DNA of 8,389 nt, taken from assembly GCA_025966435.1 (NCBI GenBank), contig JAICRQ010000131.1, positions 1 to 8,389 of the forward strand, in the 5' to 3' direction. Source of the DNA: Anaerolineales bacterium. GTDB taxonomy: Bacteria; Chloroflexota; Anaerolineae; Anaerolineales; Villigracilaceae. Positions 5,441-8,389 of this stretch are shown in pieces (position 1 is the stretch's first letter; each line of letters opens with the position of its first letter). The translations under genes were made by a program, and so were the position numbers. The notes beneath the pieces are model-generated. The model had not been told where the DNA came from. It searched no databases and saw only the letters and a program-made list of their open reading frames with translations.

Positions 5441-6514
5441 CTAATTAGCTGTGATTTTTCCGGCGTTTATGTCACGCTCGATATAGGAGTGCAATCTGGC
5501 ATAGCCATTATTCATTACGGATTGAAGCATTTGGCGAACTTCGTCACTCGAGTTTTCCGGGGGTTTTGTGAGATAAACTCCCAGATGAGTTCCATTTTCT
5601 AGTGGGGTAAGATGACGAGTGCAAATGTATGAAATTCCAAGAGCAGATTGCTCCAGGGTGTAATACTCAAATGGCTTCCAATCCAAAATTTTACTGTAGA
5701 TATGCAAATCGCCGTGCGCGCAATGAAATCCTGCGTCTTCACGCACCCGCCCACCCAGCGTATCTATTCGTTCTGCATAATCGTAGCCCAGAAAGCCTGC
5801 CTCTAGATCGGGCTTGGTCAAATACCCCCATATCAGTGTTGGCGGGTAGGGGAGGTCTATTTCCAAAGATACCCAGGCTTCTTCTTTGCTAACGAAATTT
5901 CTTTTTCGTTCCTGCGCGTTTTCCCACACGGGAGCCAAATCAAACACCTGCATTTTTACTTCTCCAAGGTGTTCATAGGACTCCGTATGGGAAATCAGGG
6001 GCTGGCTTAATTCGGAAAGATGGAGTGCATCTGCCGCAGCCTGGCTGAACAAGGCATAGGCTTTTATGCCCGTCTGTTCAATCACATGATTTTTTAGCAT
6101 TCGATGAGGAACGATCACATCTGCGCCTAAAAGTTCTTCGCGGTCCCCAAGTTTCTGGACAATATATTCGCCATAGTGAACGCACAATTTCAAGTCCAGC
6201 TTATGAATATTTCGGCAGGCGCGGCAGGGGCAGGTGGTATTGAATTGCATTTGCCGCAGGGTTTCTAAAAACACAATGTAAAGGTTTTCCAGTGTTTCCA
6301 GAAAGGTCTGCGGATTGACAAAACATAGTTCCGGGGTGTACATAAAGATCGCATCCCCTCGGAACCCCGAAATTTTCAACGGAAACTTGATATGGTTCAA
6401 TTGAGCGTCGAAGAGACTTTGCAGAATCTCATGAGCATGATCCAGCTCTGACTCAGTGAGATATTCGGTATAGCCAGAGATATCGGTAATGATGAAGAAG
6501 CCTTTGTTCGCCAT
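5441..6514 (-). CDS. Cyclase-fold DUF2652-like protein with C-terminal SRPBCC domain
   Basis: Residues 1-195 resemble class III nucleotide cyclases as seen in DUF2652 proteins. FIITDISGYTEYL (7-19) corresponds to the first metal-Asp motif (D11), and KISGFRGDAIF (47-57) to the second (D54). GADVIVPHRML (130-140) lies where cyclases have a VNxAxR helix; R138 is kept but the usual Asn is Ile134. Between the last two sits a CPCRAC cluster (C95, C97, C100), a possible metal or redox site. Residues about 212-350 look like an SRPBCC/START-type ligand pocket, from AWVSLEIDLPYPPTLIW onward. There is no signal peptide or membrane helix, so it is cytoplasmic. Both metal Asp residues remain, but the missing Asn argues against ordinary cyclase activity; nucleotide binding is possible. 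AAAGG lies 5 nt before the ATG. It is the first gene of the operon and diverges from the glycosyltransferase gene with only 22 bp between starts. Confidence 0.85.
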   Translation of the reverse strand: MANKGFFIITDISGYTEYLTESELDHAHEILQSLFDAQLNHIKFPLKISGFRGDAIFMYTPELCFVNPQTFLETLENLYIVFLETLRQMQFNTTCPCRACRNIHKLDLKLCVHYGEYIVQKLGDREELLGADVIVPHRMLKNHVIEQTGIKAYALFSQAAADALHLSELSQPLISHTESYEHLGEVKMQVFDLAPVWENAQERKRNFVSKEEAWVSLEIDLPYPPTLIWGYLTKPDLEAGFLGYDYAERIDTLGGRVREDAGFHCAHGDLHIYSKILDWKPFEYYTLEQSALGISYICTRHLTPLENGTHLGVYLTKPPENSSDEVRQMLQSVMNNGYARLHSYIERDINAGKITAN

Positions 6515-6523
6515 GGATACCTT

Positions 6524-6537
6524 TATAATCTATACAA
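6524..6537 (+). promoter_or_regulatory. Perfect -10 element placed for leaderless transcription of the glycosyltransferase gene
   Basis: TATAAT (6524-6529) is a perfect -10 consensus. It is followed by CTATACA and then ATG at 6537, so transcription would begin at or beside the A of the start codon. No Shine-Dalgarno sequence precedes that ATG. The -35 region (about 6501-6506) is poor. This spacing is the known pattern of leaderless genes. It falls in the 22-bp gap between the divergent starts, so the promoter of the minus-strand operon must overlap or lie inside the glycosyltransferase gene. Confidence 0.55.
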
Positions 6538-7700
6538 TGCCTCGCGTCCTCTACACTGCCTTCGACATTGTGCCGAGCCCCAAAGGGGCATCGACGCATA
6601 TTTTGCATAACATCCGCGGGCTCGTCAATAGCCAGTTTGACGTTCACCTTCTTACGCCGAATGATGGCTTGCTCCCGCCGGAGGATACGGTGGAAGGCGC
6701 GCGGGTGACACGCGTCTCTCAGAGCCTCTCGCAAAACTTTTTAGAGCGGGCAACCTACTTCGGGAAAGCCGTCCTTGCCCATCTTACTCTTCATCCCGGT
6801 TATGATGTCGTGCATTATCGTAACACTTGGGAAGGGCTGGCGGTCGCGCAGAATAAAAAGCGCTTTGGCTATAAAACGCTTTTTGAAGTGAACGGACTTC
6901 CCTCCATCGAGCTCAAATATCATTATCCGGGAATCGATTTAAACCTGCTCTCGAAGATCAAGGAGCAGGAAATTGCGACGCTGCATCTGAGTGATGCGAT
7001 CATTTGCCCTTCGAACGTGACACGCGACTACATCGCTTCGCTCGGGCTCGACCGGAAACGGATCACCGTGATCCCTAACGGAGTCAGCCCTTCTGATTTT
7101 CCTCCATCTCCGCTCCCTAACCGGAGAGGTCGCGTTCCCGTTTTGCTCTACATCGGCACCCTCGCCGACTGGCAGGGACTCGACGTCGTTATCAAATCCC
7201 TTCCTAAAATTCTGGAGCAACAACCGGTCCAGCTACGCGTCGTTGGGCGCGGGCGTTCGCGCCAGAGAAAATTGTTGGCTAAGCAGATCCGCAAGTTAGG
7301 TGTGGAAGGAAACGTAATCGTCCAGCCTGCTGTCCCTCATCACGAAGTCCCTGCAGTGATCGCCGAATCGGACGTCTGCCTCGCCCCGCTGGGACTCAAC
7401 GACCGGAATGTGACGCAGGGCGCCTGTCCGATCAAGTTGCTGGAATACATGGCATCCTCTCGACCGTTGATCGCTTCGAATATGCCGATCGTGCGTGAAC
7501 TCGTCCGCGAGGATGTAGATGGACTACTCTTTTCGCCCAATGACCCCGAAGATCTGGCGCGCCAGGTATTGACGTTACTGAATGACGACGAGCTATCAAG
7601 ACGACTCGCTGACTCAGCTACCGAACGCGCGCTCACCAAATTTACCTGGCACGAAGCGCAGAAGAAGCTCATAAAGGTTTACGGCAGGCTACTGGCTTGA
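6537..7700 (+). CDS. Glycosyltransferase, family 4-like (GT-B fold)
   Basis: A retaining-type GT-B glycosyltransferase that would move a sugar from a nucleotide-sugar donor to an acceptor in cell-envelope glycan, exopolysaccharide or glycolipid synthesis. The acceptor is not readable. Numbered from 6537 (387 residues), the N-terminal acceptor half has the Gly-containing loop PSPKGASTH (13-21) and YDVVHYRN (89-96). The C-terminal donor half begins after IPNGV (179-183). It has VLLYIGTLADWQGLD (202-216), LRVVGRGR (233-240) and CPIKLLEYMASSRPLIAS (297-314), whose Glu303 is the conserved donor-ribose Glu. The first Glu of the usual E-x7-E motif is Gly, as in many 'KLLEYMA' members. The ATG at 6537 is preferred over an in-frame ATG at 6489, because family N-termini start right at the first strand (PRVLYTAFD) and 6489 lies inside the divergent gene. 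Its 3' end overlaps the convergent MFS gene. Confidence 0.93.
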   Translation: MPRVLYTAFDIVPSPKGASTHILHNIRGLVNSQFDVHLLTPNDGLLPPEDTVEGARVTRVSQSLSQNFLERATYFGKAVLAHLTLHPGYDVVHYRNTWEGLAVAQNKKRFGYKTLFEVNGLPSIELKYHYPGIDLNLLSKIKEQEIATLHLSDAIICPSNVTRDYIASLGLDRKRITVIPNGVSPSDFPPSPLPNRRGRVPVLLYIGTLADWQGLDVVIKSLPKILEQQPVQLRVVGRGRSRQRKLLAKQIRKLGVEGNVIVQPAVPHHEVPAVIAESDVCLAPLGLNDRNVTQGACPIKLLEYMASSRPLIASNMPIVRELVREDVDGLLFSPNDPEDLARQVLTLLNDDELSRRLADSATERALTKFTWHEAQKKLIKVYGRLLA

Positions 7701-8389
7701 GTCTTTCGATTCATCTCTTTCATCGCAGGGATGAACGCCATACTCAGCGTGGTAATCAAAAAAGTAATTGCCAGACCGATCATCATTATGAATGTGCCGA
7801 ACCTGTCTGTGAGAATCCCACCGAGCAGCATTCCCAGCGGCATCGCGATCCACGCGCCGGCTGTGATCGCGCCGAAGACGCGCCCGCGCATGTGGGGAGG
7901 AATCCGCTCGAATTCTATGGCTCCAATGATTGGATTCAGCGGTCCTGCGCCGATGCTGGTGATCAAGGTCACTACGGTGAGCACCCAGATAGGTGGATAG
8001 AGCGCGTACACCCAAAAACGAAATCCTGTTAAAACAAAGGCAGCGACGAATGTTGCATGCCGCGGCAGGCGATGACCAATTGCTGCAAAGATCAACCCGC
8101 CGATCACGGCGCCACCTCCGTTGGCGGCAATGAGCAAGCCCAGGTTCAGCGCATTCCCATACACTTCGTTGACGTAGACAGGCTGCAGTACGCCGCCAAA
8201 GATCGCGTCGAGGAAATTTGTCAGCATGACAATGACGACAATAGACAGGATTAACGAGTCGTTTGCGATAAATCGCAATCCATCCCGTAATTCGTCAAAA
8301 TATCTTCCAGTCTTCTGCTCTTTCTCAGCCAGTTTTGGCACAGGGACAAAAAATCCAATGATCGCGGCAGACACAATGAAAGAAGCGGC
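7679..8389 (-). CDS. MFS transporter, C-terminal half (N-terminus beyond right edge)
   Basis: A major facilitator superfamily exporter, probably of the DHA3 / MFS_3 type (macrolide-efflux or EntS-like), which uses the proton gradient to expel drugs or metabolites. The open frame continues through the right edge, so the 236 residues visible are only the C-terminal part. They comprise the end of one helix (ASFIVSAAIIGFFVP), a charged central cytoplasmic loop (KLAEKEQKTGRYFDELRDG) and six further hydrophobic segments. Between the fourth and fifth of these is the typical MRGRVFGAITAG, then PLGMLLGGILTDRFG, as in this subfamily. The tail is polar (NRKTQASSLP). The substrate cannot be told. The stop (7681-7679) lies inside the last 22 bp of the convergent glycosyltransferase gene, with no terminator between them. 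A GTG at 8374 is internal, not the start. Confidence 0.9.
   Translation of the reverse strand, partial: AASFIVSAAIIGFFVPVPKLAEKEQKTGRYFDELRDGLRFIANDSLILSIVVIVMLTNFLDAIFGGVLQPVYVNEVYGNALNLGLLIAANGGGAVIGGLIFAAIGHRLPRHATFVAAFVLTGFRFWVYALYPPIWVLTVVTLITSIGAGPLNPIIGAIEFERIPPHMRGRVFGAITAGAWIAMPLGMLLGGILTDRFGTFIMMIGLAITFLITTLSMAFIPAMKEMNRKTQASSLP

Noticed and set aside
6489..6536. Upstream in-frame ATG giving a 403-residue glycosyltransferase
   Set aside because: The added 16 residues do not match the start of the GT-B fold, there is no good ribosome site, and they overlap the start of the divergent gene. The ATG at 6537 fits the fold start and the TATAAT spacing.
8372..8374. GTG as start codon of the MFS gene
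   Set aside because: The frame is open to the right edge and the residues before it (ASFI) continue a membrane helix. The protein is only the C-terminal half of a 12-helix transporter, so this GTG is internal.

Overview
The window looks like chromosomal DNA from an environmental bacterium of roughly balanced GC content. The gene mix suggests a member of Chloroflexota, probably class Anaerolineae: an AlaX editing factor, short secreted proteins with an 'LACAVG' export signal, a membrane beta-propeller with a zinc-ribbon tail, and a DUF2652-SRPBCC protein. This placement is an inference from gene style; no rRNA or other marker gene is present. Both ends cut through genes.

Layout. Positions 1-731 (minus) hold most of an ABC-2 type transporter ATPase, reading out of the left edge. 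It has its own near-consensus promoter, a leader hairpin and, further upstream, two DnaA-box-like repeats. Positions 973-1533 (minus) encode a small C-terminally anchored protein with three EF-hand-like loops in a duplicated module. A 191-bp divergent spacer follows, with a promoter for that gene and a strong 20-bp-stem terminator-like hairpin pointing the other way. Positions 1728-2878 (plus) carry alaX, a trans-editing hydrolase for misacylated tRNA-Ala, followed 17 bp later by a small exported beta-sandwich protein. A bidirectional terminator ends this unit.

Positions 6514-2948 (minus) form a tight three-gene operon. It encodes a cyclase-fold DUF2652-like protein joined to an SRPBCC domain, then a three-helix membrane protein with a basic cytoplasmic domain, then an exported beta-propeller with a transmembrane helix, a SHOCT-like helical segment and a cytoplasmic zinc ribbon. 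Gaps of 9 bp and 0 bp imply co-expression. Together the three could form an envelope-spanning sensing or scaffolding complex; this is the best candidate for an undescribed system in the window. Divergent from it, with start codons 22 bp apart, is a family 4-like glycosyltransferase (6537-7700, plus). Its start lies 7 bp after a perfect TATAAT, as expected for a leaderless mRNA. Its 3' end overlaps by 22 bp with a convergent MFS exporter gene (7679-8389, minus), which is cut by the right edge.

I see no tRNA, rRNA, CRISPR array, insertion sequence or prophage gene. No non-coding stretch exceeds 300 bases.
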